Of a DNA stretch of 64,000 bases, positions 19,528 to 28,455 are shown piece by piece. Source of the stretch: Sceloporus undulatus (taxonomy: Eukaryota; Chordata; Lepidosauria; Squamata; Phrynosomatidae); assembly GCF_019175285.1 (NCBI RefSeq), contig NC_056523.1:294810793-294874792 (forward strand), written 5' to 3'. Numbering within the stretch: position 1 is the first letter of the stretch; every line of letters starts with the position of its first letter. Below the pieces are notes generated by a model. That model worked only from the letters and a program-made list of their open reading frames with translations, was not told the DNA's origin and made no database searches. Both the position numbers and the translations under genes were made by a program.

Positions 19528-20038
19528 CCTTCTTTCCTTCCTTCTCTCCTTCCTTCTTGTCCTTCCTTTCTACCTGCTTCCTTCTCTCCTTCCTTCCTTC
19601 CTTCCTTCCTTCCTTCCTTCCTCTCTTCCCTTTCCTTCCTTCTTTCCATCACTCTTTCACTCCTTCCTTCCTTCCTCCCTCCCATTTATTTTCTTTCTTT
19701 CTTTCTTTCCTTCCTTCTTTCCTTCTTCCTTCCTTTTTCTTTTTTCATTCCCTTTCCCTTTTTCTTTCCTTCCTTCCCTCTTTTTCTTTCCTTCCTTCCC
19801 CTCCTTCCTCCCTTCTTCTCCTTCCCCTCCTTCCTCTCTTCTTCCCTTTCCTTCCTTCCTTCCCCTCCTTCCTCCCTTCTTCTCCTTCCCCTCCTTCCTC
19901 TCTTCTTCNNNNNNNNNNTCCTTTCCCTCCTTCCTTCCCTCCCTCCTTCCCCTTCCCTCCCTTCCCCTTTCCCGCCTCCCTTCCATTCTTCCCCTTCCTC
20001 CTTCCTTCCTTTCCCTCCTTCCCCTCCTCCCTTCCCAT
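19528..20038. repeat. Long polypyrimidine tract with gap
   Basis: About 510 bases of (CCTT)n, CTTTC and CCTCC units. The 10-N gap at 19909-19918 lies inside it, so its real length is unknown. Very long Glu/Lys/Gly frames on the minus strand are products of composition. Confidence 0.95.
19909..19918. other. Assembly gap (10 N)
   Basis: Ten Ns inside the polypyrimidine tract, probably an unresolved repeat. Confidence 0.95.
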
Positions 20039-20579
20039 GAAAGAGGAGGGCTCCCAATAATCCAGGGCTAGACTCCTGGAGCCAGAGGCAGAGGATGAGG
20101 ATGCTGCCTGAGACTGGCATGGCCCTGCTGCTGTTGCCACCCTCCTCTCTGCCCAGGAGGCAGCTCCAGTCTCAGGGGGAAATCTCCTTTTCCCCTTCCT
20201 TCCTTCCTTCCTTCCTTCCTCCCTTCCGCAGCAGAGAATGGGAGGATGATGAAGAACCAGCTCCCTGTTGATGAGTCCAGCAGCAGCAGGCCAAGGAGGC
20301 AAAACCAGCAGCAGAGAGTCCAAAAAGACTGGCGAAAGGCAGTCCTACTATTGTTATTGTATAATAAAAATGGTTGTGTTAAATAGTAATTTCTGTGTTC
20401 ATGCACTTTGCTGTGTTTTTCCTTCAAACCTTCTGACTTCCCAATGTCTCACCTGCTTTTAATAATGTACCAGTTTCTCTTTCTTTTTTCCTCTTCATCC
20501 TCAGCTTCTTTCCATTGCAAATTATCCCAGTTATCCCAGTTAATCTTTTCCCTTCCCACTTTCTGGAATTATCTGTATT

Positions 20580-20760
20580 CCTGCACGGCCAAAAAGGGTT
20601 GGTCTATATGGTCCTTAGTAGTAACCTCCAGCTCTAGGATCCTATGTATTCCTGCATGGCCAAAGAGGGTTAGTCTATATGACCTTTAGTAGTAACTTCC
20701 AGCTCTAGGATCCTATCTTTTCCTGCATGGCCGAAGAGGGTCGGCGTATATGACCCTTTT
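20580..20760. repeat. Tandem triplication, period 71 bp
   Basis: Three successive copies start CCTGCACGGCC (20580), CCTGCATGGCC (20651) and CCTGCATGGCC (20722), each with AACCTCCAGCTCTAGGATCC or a near variant. The unit resembles the 3' part of a LINE or SINE ('CCAGCTCTAGGATCCTATG'). Confidence 0.8.
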
Positions 20761-20784
20761 AAGTGGGAAATATTAAGGGATGCA

Positions 20785-21480
20785 AAAGAAAGATGGGTTG
20801 GGCATTCCCAGACATGAAACTCTATTTGCACGCTATTAATTTTACATGGTTTCAGGATTGGATAAAACTGGAAAATAAGAACATGTTGAACCTAGAGGGC
20901 TCTGATTTAAAATACCGATGGCATGGTTACTTATGACACCAGAAACTCACGGTGGATAAGACTTTCAATAATCATCCCATTAGGAAAGCGTTGTTAAGTT
21001 CATGGCCAAAAATTAAAGCTAATTGGTATATTAAAATTCCAACGTGGGTCTCCTCTCAAGAAGGCCTCTTTGGTAGATGGTCAGACAATCAGAAATGGTT
21101 AACTTATTAAGACTTAATCGAGAAAGATGACGGAGGTTGTACAAGATTAGAGAATTTAGAAGAGATCGATAAAAAGTGGTTTAAGTTACATTGGTTTAAT
21201 TACACTCAAATCCAGAGTAAATTTCTGGAAGATATAAAGAAAGAAGGAATAAAATTAAAAAGATTGTATGTACAGCGCTGTATAAATTTACAGTGCTTTA
21301 TAAATAAATGTTAATAATAATAATAATAATAATAATAACAACTACAAAATGAAATAGACAATCTTATTTGGAAAGAAGACAAAAATAAAATAAACAAGTC
21401 GTATAAAGCTCTACTAAAAAGAGACATGGAAAAAGAAGTCATAAAATCAAACATGATTCGATAGGCCCAAGATTTTGGTC
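20785..21480 (+). mobile_element. L1 LINE, ORF2 C-terminal fragment
   Basis: The plus strand encodes HAINFTWFQDWIKLENKNML, LNLEGSDLKYRWHGYL, NNHPIRKALLSSWPKIKANW and, after an interruption, NLIWKEDKNKINKSYKALLK, the L1 ORF2 C-terminal region of squamates. Frame changes and a stop break it. A short L2-type 3' end (about 21262-21345) has inserted into it. Confidence 0.8.
21262..21345 (+). repeat. Short L2-type 3' end inside L1
   Basis: GATTGTATGTACAGCGCTGT, then AATAAATGTTAATAATAATA and a (TAA)n tail; the same family as 18282. Confidence 0.7.
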
Positions 21481-22116
21481 ATTTGATCGATTTATAAAAT
21501 TGGGGGGAAACGTGGAAAAGAACGCACAAATTTACAGCTGCCCAAAATTTAAAAGAAAAGTGGTTTGTCCACTGCGGCTCCCTTGTGGAGCAAACCAGGG
21601 CAGTGGGAGACAGCCCTTTTTGGGTGGTCTGTATCCCCCATGATTTGGATGTTAGGATGTTTGCTATATGTAGGGTTGCCATAAGTCAGGACCTCCAAAC
21701 CGGGACAAATGTAGGACAAGAGTAGGACAACATTTTCAAATGTAGGACAACATTTCTAAAAATGGAGGACACGCAAAAAAAATGGTGATTTTTTAAAAAT
21801 GTTAATCTAAATGCATGTTTCTTAGGCATGATCAAAATGGAGAACATTTTGACATTATTCCTGGACAGATGTCATGATTTTATGACTTCTTTTTCCATGT
21901 CTCTTTTTAGTAGAGCTTTATACACACACACCCAATTCTAAAACACACACACACATAGCACATTTACACTATCATTTTTTCTTTCTTTCTTGCTTGCTTG
22001 CTTGCTTCTGTTGGATTTTTAACACTTTTGCCTGATGAAGATGTCAGTGGAGCTTTGAAAGCTTGCATGATATATTTTGTGCATTTTGGTTGGTACTATA
22101 CAGGTATCACTGCATA

Positions 22117-22883
22117 TACGGTTGCCATAAGTCAGGACCTCCAAACCGGGACAAATGTAGGACAAAATTTCAAAATCAAAATGGAGGACATTTGGGCATT
22201 ATTCCTAGACAAATGACAGAAATGGACTTCCCTTTCTGGCAAAACACCCCCGACCTCCATTCCAAAACACACACGACAGCACATTTGGGCATTTCACATG
22301 GCTTTACTGAACATGGCCTCTTGCATCAGAGACTTATTCCATAACCAAACCCCTTGGGTTTAACACTTAGCATGGTTTAACATGGCTATGCATATTGAAC
22401 ATGTCAAGGTGGTTTCACCGTTCTTGCAGCAAGTGTACTTCTCAGAAGTGTGTGTCAAGGGAGCCAGTGCCTCTTGCGCGCGGGCGCGCCACCCTCCCTG
22501 CCTCTCCACGCGGGCGCACCACCTTCCCCTGCCTCCTCCGCCCCCTCTTCTCCTCCCCGCGCGCCCCCGCGCGCAAGAGGCGCTGGCTCCGTCCATCTTC
22601 GCCTCCTCCATGCTGCAGGCGGGCGCGAAGCCTGGGGGCGAGGGGGCGGAGGAGGGTGGTGCAGGCGCACGGGGAGGCGCCTCCTCCGCCCCAGGCAGGC
22701 CTTGCTGCCCTCCTCTTCCTCCCTGCCTCCCCAAGGAGGAGGAGGGCAGCGAGGCCCTGCAGGCTGCAGCAACTTGGCTGCAACCGGGGGGTCCCCGGTT
22801 TTTGGGCTGCACCCATGCCGGGAGGGGCCCAGGGGCCCCAAAATCAGGAAAGTCACAGGTGCAGCTGGGTTATGGCAACCCTA
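22117..22883. mobile_element. hAT-like element (C) with exact 8-bp duplication
   Basis: Ends TACGGTTGCCATAA and the complement of TTATGGCAACCCTA, flanked by ACTGCATA at 22109-22116 and 22884-22891. The core (about 22440-22860) is strikingly GC- and CpG-rich, with an internal inverted repeat (CCTCTTGCGCGCGGGCGCGC near 22470 and its mirror near 22560). Several frames stay open through the core on both strands, but none resembles a protein. This copy sets the ends and duplication length of the family. Confidence 0.92.
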
Positions 22884-23217
22884 ACTGCATAGTAGATTTT
22901 GGCTGTTACTGTACTTGTGTGTCCAATTTGTTAGCATAGAATGTTTTAATATGTGTGAACATTCTTGATAAGTGTAATCCTGAAAGGTAGACCATGTGAA
23001 GAATCATAATGACAATACTAGAAGGTCCAAAAGGTTGGAATTAACAAATAGAGTATGGGCAAGGAGAGATGATAGTTCAGGCAGCAAACCTCTTCAGAAT
23101 ACAATCTTGCCAAGAAACCCCAGGATAGGTTTGCCTTATTATGGTCTCAAAGTGCTTTTCAGTTCTAAGTCTCTGGTGCCACAGCCATTCTGCAAACTAC
23201 AATTTCCACATCCAGGC

Positions 23218-23500
23218 AGGGCTGCCATAAGTCAGAAAGGAGTTGAAGGCACACAATAGCTACAACAAAAACAACTGAAGAGGAGGAAGAGGAGGAGGAA
23301 AGAAAAGAAGAAGGAGGGAAGAAGAGGGGGCTGGCTTGGTGGCTAGAGAATTGAAGGAGCCAGAATGGCCCTGCAAACCCAGTGGGAGACCTTGGGCAAG
23401 TCACACTCTCTCAGCCTCTTAGGAGAAAGTAAAGGCAATCCTCTCCTCCTTTGAAGAAACTATGCCAAGGGAACTCTACACAATTACAACAGAAGAGGAG
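23218..23500 (+). repeat. tRNA-derived SINE pieces
   Basis: A SINE tail at 23218-23275 (GCTGCCATAAGTCAGAAAGG, AAGGCACACAATAGC), then a body at 23366-23500 (AAACCCAGTGGGAGACCTTG, CAAGTCACACTCTCTCAGCC). Both match the family of 37963. Confidence 0.65.
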
Positions 23501-24209
23501 GAAGAGGAGGAGGAGGAGGAAGAAGAGAAAGAGGAAATAATAATATTAATAATAATAACAACAACAACTTTATTATGGCCATTTGGCCAGCACAATGACA
23601 AAATCCCAATTTAAAACACATGATAGGTTCATGTACAGGCAGATTGGAGAGTATAAACAAATGACAGTCTATAAAAAGCAAGGATAGGACTGCAGGATCA
23701 GGCAAAGACACAACAACCCCTGGGTCCTCCAGGGAAAAGAGGAGGAAAGAAAAGAAGAAGGGGGAAGAAAAGGAGGAGGAGGAGGAGGAAGAAGAGGAAG
23801 AGGCGGCTGCCTTAGATGGAGGAGACAGACTAGTGTGGGGGCTTTTTCTCCCTCCTCTCCCTAGAAACCATAGCCACCTGCAGAGCAGAGAGGAGCCCCA
23901 AAGGAAAGACAAAGCAAGGAACTTGAAAGGGAGTCCCTAGTGCCTGCCTTTTGCCTTTGTGCTGAGCCCTTGGGGACAGAGGAGGAGGGAGGCTGGGGGA
24001 CAAGGGAGGCTGCCACACGAGGAAGGAGCCAATCCTGCCTTCTTCTAGGCAGGCAGAGCTTGTCAGTCAAAAGTCTTGGCTGGGGATTGCTAAAATCTGG
24101 CCAGGAGTCAGCAGGAATCCGGGATTGAAAGGGCAAAACGGGCGGGAAACGTTTTAAACCCTCCAATCTGTGAATTTCACGGGGGGCAGCCAGGTTATGG
24201 CAAGCCTAA

Positions 24210-25190
24210 GTGTAACTGCCCTAAAAGACTTAAGTACTAAATGTTGTACAGGCTGCTACTAATTTCTCAAAAGATTGGTACATCAGGTATGTCAATTTAT
24301 CCAAGTTGTACATATGCTGCTAACTTAAGTCTAGGGATGTCCAGCACCTTTCTGATTCCAAAGTGACTACAAGATAGAAGAGACAGCACTAGATGATAAT
24401 TTATTGTGAACCTATTAAGATTTTTGTACTACTGCTTTCCTGGAAAGCTATGTTTTATGCCAGATTTGGATAGGGGTGCCCTTTAGATATTTTAAACTAT
24501 ACCTTCCACAATCCATCACAATTGGCTACTCTTGTCTAAGGACGCTTCATATCATATGAGTATTGGGATTAGGACATGGAGGGACAAAACTGGCAAGACA
24601 TTTTACCTCTTTGCCGGTTTAAGAAACAAAAACAAGACCATCTTGGGGTAATTTACAGTCTCGCTTCTGCAGCACTACATCTAGGAAAAAGTCAAGCCTT
24701 GGAGCCAGCAAAAACTCTGATTTTGGCAAGTTCATATCTTATATTATTTTAATCATGTTTTGGTGAGGATGCAAGCCTTCCAAAAAAATGTATAGTTGTG
24801 ATGCAGGTTCAAAATTGTCTTCAATATACAGGCATATTTCGGCAAACTTCAGCTGCTTTGAATCCCATGAGATATAAATTCAGTAAATAAATAGTGTGAT
24901 ACTCATTTTTACAGTATTTTTAAAGCTCTGTACAGCTTTGATTTCTTCCTGTCCTCTGTCTAGCAGGATGTTTTTATCATTATTGGCATTGGGAGGATGA
25001 TAAAGGAATACTGGAGAAACACAGACTTTTGGCATTGTGTTGCAGCAGCGTGTATGCAGTAAATAATTTTTAATAATGCTTGAGCTGGGAAAGAATGGTA
25101 TTTTGCTCTACCTGATCCTATTGTACTTGTGCTTGCCTGCCTACAACAGACAAGGTATTCTGTTGACCATTCACTTCTCCTTTTGTTTCG
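24210..25190. other. Intergenic, nothing recognised
   Basis: AT-rich single-copy-looking sequence to the right of the composite element. No gene or repeat recognised. Confidence 0.45.
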
Positions 25191-25194
25191 TGTC

Positions 25195-25320
25195 TTTTAG
25201 ATTGTAAGCCTGAGGGCAAGGAACTGCCTGATTAAAAACAGTAATTGTAAGCCGCCCTGAGAGCCATTAGGGCTGAAGGGCGGGGTATAAATACCTAAAT
25301 AAATAAATAAATAAATAAAG
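25195..25320 (+). repeat. L2-type 3' end with (AAAT)n tail
   Basis: GATTGTAAGCCTGAGGGCAA, TTGTAAGCCGCCCTGAGAGC, GGGCGGGGTATAAATACC, then (AAAT)n. Confidence 0.75.
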
Positions 25321-25650
25321 GTAAGCACCAGATGCCTCCATAATCCTTTACTGAACATATATGAATAGCAAAACACAGAACAGAGGAAAGCAGACTAGCC
25401 TGTCTCACTAGCTTCTTCCAATATGTCAAAAAAATCACAAATCAAGTGTTTGGCCACCAAAATGAAAATCATAAGAAAAGTAGAGGCTGCTGAAAGAAAG
25501 TAACAACACCTGAATAAATTTTGCTTTACGTATTGAAGTAAATCTGGTTGTTTCATTTCACACGTACCTAGTGTTCATATTGAATAAACCGTTTCCTTAA
25601 ACACGTTGATTGAATTGCTCTTCTTTTTCTGAAGTGGATTCTTTCCCAGT

Positions 25651-25965
25651 TACCGTATATAGTCGCCTATAAGTCAGCCTCTTATAGGTCAAGAGCACAT
25701 TTTGGGGGCCAAATTATGGATTTTGATATGACCTGTAGATTCTAGGAGGCATAACTATTTGTGCACATACTAAAGGATGGATGACTGGGAGAGTAGAAGG
25801 GAGTCAGTGTGTCCACGGCAGATTAAGCTCTTGCCTTTCACTACACACACACACACACACACACGTTAAAATACAGTACTTACATTGACCAGTGGATAAA
25901 TCCACTCAGGTTTTTTGGGTCAATTTTTTATCCTAAATTTCTAGACTTATACATGAGTACAGTAT
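25651..25965. mobile_element. MITE with TATAAGTC ends
   Basis: Left TACCGTATATAGTCGCCTAT then AAGTCAGCC; the right end is its inverted counterpart, CTAGACTTATACATGAGTAC then AGTA. A related copy lies at 59172-59560. A (CA)n run (25843-25864) lies inside. Confidence 0.75.
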
Positions 25966-26129
25966 TTCTGCACCTGGGGCCAAAGTTTCTGTTAAAGAAG
26001 CAATGTCCAGGAACACAAATCTGTAGTTTTGCAAATGCAGTACTCCCAACAAACAAAGATAGTTGATGGATTTAGCCACGGAAAACTGTAAAGAAAAAAA
26101 AGATAGCATTCTAGAAGAAAGTCTTGTTA

Positions 26130-28455
26130 TATAATAATAATAATAATAAAATCTTTATTTGTATCCCGCCCTTCCAAACGATCAGGGCGGCTTACAATGA
26201 TGCAGCAAGTGCAAGCAAAATACAAAGGTTAAAAACATATACACAACAACAACAATAATCTAAAAAACAACAATAAAAGCCCCTTAGCCCAACCTCATGG
26301 CCACGGAAGAGGAGGGAGGCCCACAGGATATTTAATCGGGGAATGCCTGCTTGAATAGGAAGGTTTTGAGGTCCTTCCTAAATTGGGCCAGGGTGGTAGA
26401 TGAGCGGAGCTCCGTGGGCAGCGTGTTCCAAAGGGCTGGGGCAGCTGTGGAAAAGGCCCTTCTCGAAGTGGAAGCTAACCTGGCCCCAGGCACCTTCAGT
26501 AATTGCTGCCCAGACGTTCTGAGGGTGCGAGGCGGAATGTACGGGGAGAGGCGGTCCTTTAGGTATCCTGGGCCCAAGCCATTTAGGGCTTTATAGGTAA
26601 TAACCAACGCCTTATCTTGAGCTCGGAAGCGGATGGGCAGCCAATGAAGATCTTTTAGCACAGGTGTTATGTGACTGGTCCTGGATACGCCAGTGACCAG
26701 CCGGGCTGCCATATTCTGTACCATTTGCAGCTTCCAAGTTTGGTATAAGGGTTGCCCCATGTAGAGTACGTTGCAGAAATCCAGTCTCGAAGTTACCAGA
26801 GCATGTACAACAGTTTCTAGGTCCCTCTGGGCCAGGTATGGGCGCAGCTGGCGAATCAGCCGAAGCTGATAACAGGTGCTCTTGACCGTCGCATTCACCT
26901 GAGCAGTCAGGTGAAGCGACGAGTCAAGAAGCACCCCCAGACTGCGCACGGAGTCCTTCACAGGGAGCGTGACCCCGTTCAGGACAGGTGGAACCACCGC
27001 CATTCCTGGACCAGGGGAACCTATCACTAGTACCTCCGTTTTCTCTGGATTTAGTTTGAGTCGGTTTTTCCTCATCCAGCCCATTACTGACTCCAGACAG
27101 GCCACAAGAGGAGAGACGCCATCCCCAGTCACTGCATCAGTCGGAGACATAGAGAAAATGATTTGGGTGTCATCAGCGTACTGATAACCCCGCGCCCCAT
27201 GTCTCCGGATGATCTCTCCCAGCGGTTTCATGTAAATGTTAAATAGCATGGGAGACAGAATGGCTCCTTGAGGGACCCCGGTTTTAAGGGCCCGCTCGCT
27301 GGAGCACACGTCTCCCAGCTGCACCATCTGGGACCTCCCAGAGAGGTAGGAGCGGAACCACTGGAGCACAGTGCCCCCGACTCCCACCTCAGCCAGGCGC
27401 CCCAGAAGGATACCATGGTCTATGGTATCGAAAGCCGCTGAGATGTCCAAGAGCACCAGCAGGGACACGCTTCCCCTGTCAATGCTCAGACGGAGATCAT
27501 CGACCAAGGCGACCATGGCTGTCTCAACCCCGTGACCCGCCCGGAAGCCAGTTTGAAATGGGTCCAGATAATCCATTTCATCCAAGACCGCCTGAAGCTG
27601 GATCGCAACCGCCCTCTCAATCACCTTTCCCAAAAATGGTAGCAGCAAGACAGGCCGATAATTATTATGAACCAGGGGGTCGAGGGAGGGCTTTTTTAGG
27701 ATCGGTTTTACAATGGCCAATTTGAGATCCGATGGAAATTGCCCATCCCTCAAAGATGTATTAATTATCCGGCGTAACAATAGCATTACCACCGGTCCCC
27801 CCTGGGCCGCTAACCATGAGGGACAGGGATCAAGAGAGCAGGTTGTTTTCCGAACACTTCCGAGGATCTTGTCCACATCCTCGGTACTCACCAACTCAAA
27901 CTGATCCAGTGTAACATAGTCCACGGAGGCTCTGGACACTTCTACGCTAGGTTCTGCCATAATGTCGGCGTTCAGACCTTTGCTTATACGAGAAGTTTTA
28001 TCCACAAAAAAGTCGTTAAACAAGTCACAGCAGGCCTTAGAAGGTTCAAGGATCTGGTTCAGGGCGGGAGGGAGCTGAGTTAGCTCCCTGACCACCCTGA
28101 ACAACTCTGCCGGACGCGACTCCGCGGACGCAATACGAGCACCATAGAACGAGTTCTTTGTTGCTCGTATTGCCTCTCCGTAGTCCTTTAACAGTTGGTC
28201 TAGGAGAGTCTTGTCATTTAAGCAAAGGTGTTTCCGCCAACGGTACTCTAGCCGTCGCAGAACCCGCTTCCTCGCCCGGAGATCTTCCGTATACCAGGGC
28301 TTACGTTTGGAAGCGGGCCTGAGAGGGCACTTGGGAGCGATTCTGTGTATAGCCCCAGAGAGACCGGTATTCCAAATAGGAGATTTGGAAACGTTCTTCT
28401 CCCTATAGAGGGTCTTACTGCTACTCATGGTAAAAGCAGACTGCTGTTTCACCTA
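26130..28455 (-). mobile_element. L2-clade LINE, 5'-truncated, long intact ORF
   Basis: 3' end at a (TTA)n tail (26130-26150) preceded on the minus strand by GTAAGCCGCCCTGATCG. The coding part covers everything after the endonuclease. It is nearly the same subfamily as the nested copy at 8648. The uninterrupted 2.1 kb frame suggests a recent insertion. It lies just beyond the likely ERBIN 3' end. Confidence 0.93.
26332..28452 (-). CDS. L2 ORF2 fragment: reverse transcriptase and C-terminal region
   Basis: A 706-residue open frame of a non-LTR retrotransposon. In order: a linker conserved in L2 (RPASKRKPWYTEDLRARKRV, residues about 46-65), the reverse transcriptase with NNYRPVLLLPFLGKVIERAV (about 265-285), LLVLLDISAAFDTIDHGILL (about 335-355, catalytic Asp), GVPQGAILSPMLFNIYM (about 395) and the catalytic YADD box (about 424), then the C-terminal part LHWLPIRFRAQDKALV and the end FRKDLKTFLFKQAFPD. 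The first residues do not look like L2 and may come from the junction. The N-terminal AP endonuclease is absent, so the copy cannot move on its own. The full L2 ORF2 is about 1,000 residues. Confidence 0.93.
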   Translation of the reverse strand: MKQQSAFTMSSSKTLYREKNVSKSPIWNTGLSGAIHRIAPKCPLRPASKRKPWYTEDLRARKRVLRRLEYRWRKHLCLNDKTLLDQLLKDYGEAIRATKNSFYGARIASAESRPAELFRVVRELTQLPPALNQILEPSKACCDLFNDFFVDKTSRISKGLNADIMAEPSVEVSRASVDYVTLDQFELVSTEDVDKILGSVRKTTCSLDPCPSWLAAQGGPVVMLLLRRIINTSLRDGQFPSDLKLAIVKPILKKPSLDPLVHNNYRPVLLLPFLGKVIERAVAIQLQAVLDEMDYLDPFQTGFRAGHGVETAMVALVDDLRLSIDRGSVSLLVLLDISAAFDTIDHGILLGRLAEVGVGGTVLQWFRSYLSGRSQMVQLGDVCSSERALKTGVPQGAILSPMLFNIYMKPLGEIIRRHGARGYQYADDTQIIFSMSPTDAVTGDGVSPLVACLESVMGWMRKNRLKLNPEKTEVLVIGSPGPGMAVVPPVLNGVTLPVKDSVRSLGVLLDSSLHLTAQVNATVKSTCYQLRLIRQLRPYLAQRDLETVVHALVTSRLDFCNVLYMGQPLYQTWKLQMVQNMAARLVTGVSRTSHITPVLKDLHWLPIRFRAQDKALVITYKALNGLGPGYLKDRLSPYIPPRTLRTSGQQLLKVPGARLASTSRRAFSTAAPALWNTLPTELRSSTTLAQFRKDLKTFLFKQAFPD

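Larger units (their letters stand above)
21671..24208. mobile_element. hAT-like element, right copy (B)
   Basis: Left end TAGGGTTGCCATAAGTCAGG with CCTCCAAACCGGGACAAATG; right end GGTTATGGCAAGCCTA. The left flank is GCTATATG and the right flank AGTGTAAC, so the copy alone has no duplication. It contains a nested copy (22117-22883), SINE pieces and (GGA)n tracts. No transposase is seen. The right end shares the 'CAAGCCTA' variant with copy A. Confidence 0.65.
8235..24216. mobile_element. Putative composite hAT-like transposon (with target duplications)
   Basis: The outermost family ends, TAGGGTTGCCAT at 8243 and ATGGCAAGCCTA ending at 24208, are flanked by the identical 8-mer AGTGTAAC (8235-8242 and 24209-24216). 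The element has a family copy at each end in direct orientation (8243-9505 and 21671-24208). The roughly 12.2 kb between them holds an unrecognised gene candidate, L1 and L2 pieces, minisatellites and polypyrimidine tracts. The inner flanks of the two copies (GTCAGGCA and GCTATATG) do not match each other or the outer 8-mer. hAT elements duplicate 8 bp. Co-mobilisation of two copies with intervening DNA is inferred from this arrangement. Confidence 0.55.

Noticed and set aside
17871-20323. Long Glu/Lys/Arg/Gly frames on the minus strand and Ser/Phe/Leu/Pro frames on the plus strand
   Set aside because: They translate polypyrimidine tracts and one includes an N gap. No protein-like complexity.
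22440-22860. CpG island as a host gene promoter
   Set aside because: It is wholly inside a transposon and has no gene next to it. Kept only as a feature of the element.
22360-22939. Several long overlapping frames (up to 185 residues) on both strands
   Set aside because: All lie in the GC-rich core of the hAT copy with an exact duplication. Frames rich in Pro, Ala, Arg and Gly on both strands come from composition.
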